Positions 5,726 to 5,797 of a stretch of DNA of 5,797 nucleotides are shown here, piece after piece. The translations under genes and the position numbers were made by a program. Within the stretch, counting starts at the first letter, position 1. Each line of letters starts with the position of its first letter. A model generated the notes under the pieces. That model did no database searches. It had not been told where the DNA came from and was given only the letters and a program-made list of their open reading frames with translations. The DNA is from CAYOFK01 sp964403185 (GTDB taxonomy: Bacteria; Bacteroidota; Bacteroidia; Bacteroidales; VadinHA17). The stretch spans positions 1 through 5,797 of the forward strand of contig CAYOFK010000167.1 in assembly GCA_964403185.1 (NCBI GenBank), read 5' to 3'.

Positions 5726-5797
5726 GTCAAACAGCCGCCTTAATAAACGGTAAAATAAAATTTGTCTTTTTAGCGTAGTTTTCCCATTCTGTCCCAA
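5726..5797. other. Intergenic end of window, no gene seen
   Basis: These 72 nt after the purF-like stop hold no supported gene. A short weak CCG/CGG pairing (near 5734-5749) and a later TTTTT run do not make a convincing terminator. A TAAAATTTG stretch (5756-5764) is one base too long to fit the TAnnTTTG promoter pattern. Confidence 0.5.

Noticed and set aside
5543..5797. - strand open frame entering the window from the right
   Set aside because: Most of it is antisense to the conserved C-terminus of the purF-like gene, and its translation has no recognisable features.

Overview
The window looks like chromosomal DNA of an uncultured Bacteroidota, most likely a Bacteroidales relative. The basis is indirect: the protein variants present (a roughly 630-residue PurF-type enzyme, a short SPOR protein, a LEA14-like lipoprotein), upstream regions without clear Shine-Dalgarno sequences, and TAnnTTTG-type -7 promoter elements upstream of two genes (a near match precedes a third). 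All genes lie on the + strand. I see no rRNA, tRNA, CRISPR array, transposase or integrase.

Region 1 (1-1028) is an accessory-looking unit. Two genes of unknown function overlap by ATGA: a Cys-rich 207-residue protein and a 115-residue protein. The pair is tightly bracketed by a 9-bp inverted repeat, GTTATGCAT (33-41) and ATGCATAAC (1020-1028). The right copy contains the stop codon of the second gene. This resembles the R' and R'' ends of an integron gene cassette, but no complete attC site can be seen at either end. It is the least explained part of the window.

Region 2 (1029-2351) begins with an AT-rich stretch holding a promoter-like element. It is followed by a yebC-family gene, whose family is known from translation and regulation work, and a small lipoprotein with a LEA14/WHy-like domain that apparently starts at TTG.

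Region 3 (2352-3741) has a promoter-like stretch, then a tandem universal stress protein and, 3 nt later, a secreted SPOR-domain protein predicted to bind peptidoglycan. The 3-nt gap suggests one transcript.

Region 4 (3742-5797) has a short intergenic region with an inverted repeat, a 9-bp direct repeat and a TAnnTTTG element. It then carries a long PurF-type amidophosphoribosyltransferase, the candidate first enzyme of de novo purine synthesis, and ends in 72 nt with no supported gene.

The genes in regions 2 to 4 are ordinary housekeeping or envelope functions and do not form an obvious single pathway. I do not see a complete new system. The best candidate for something undescribed is the two-gene cassette-like unit at the left end.
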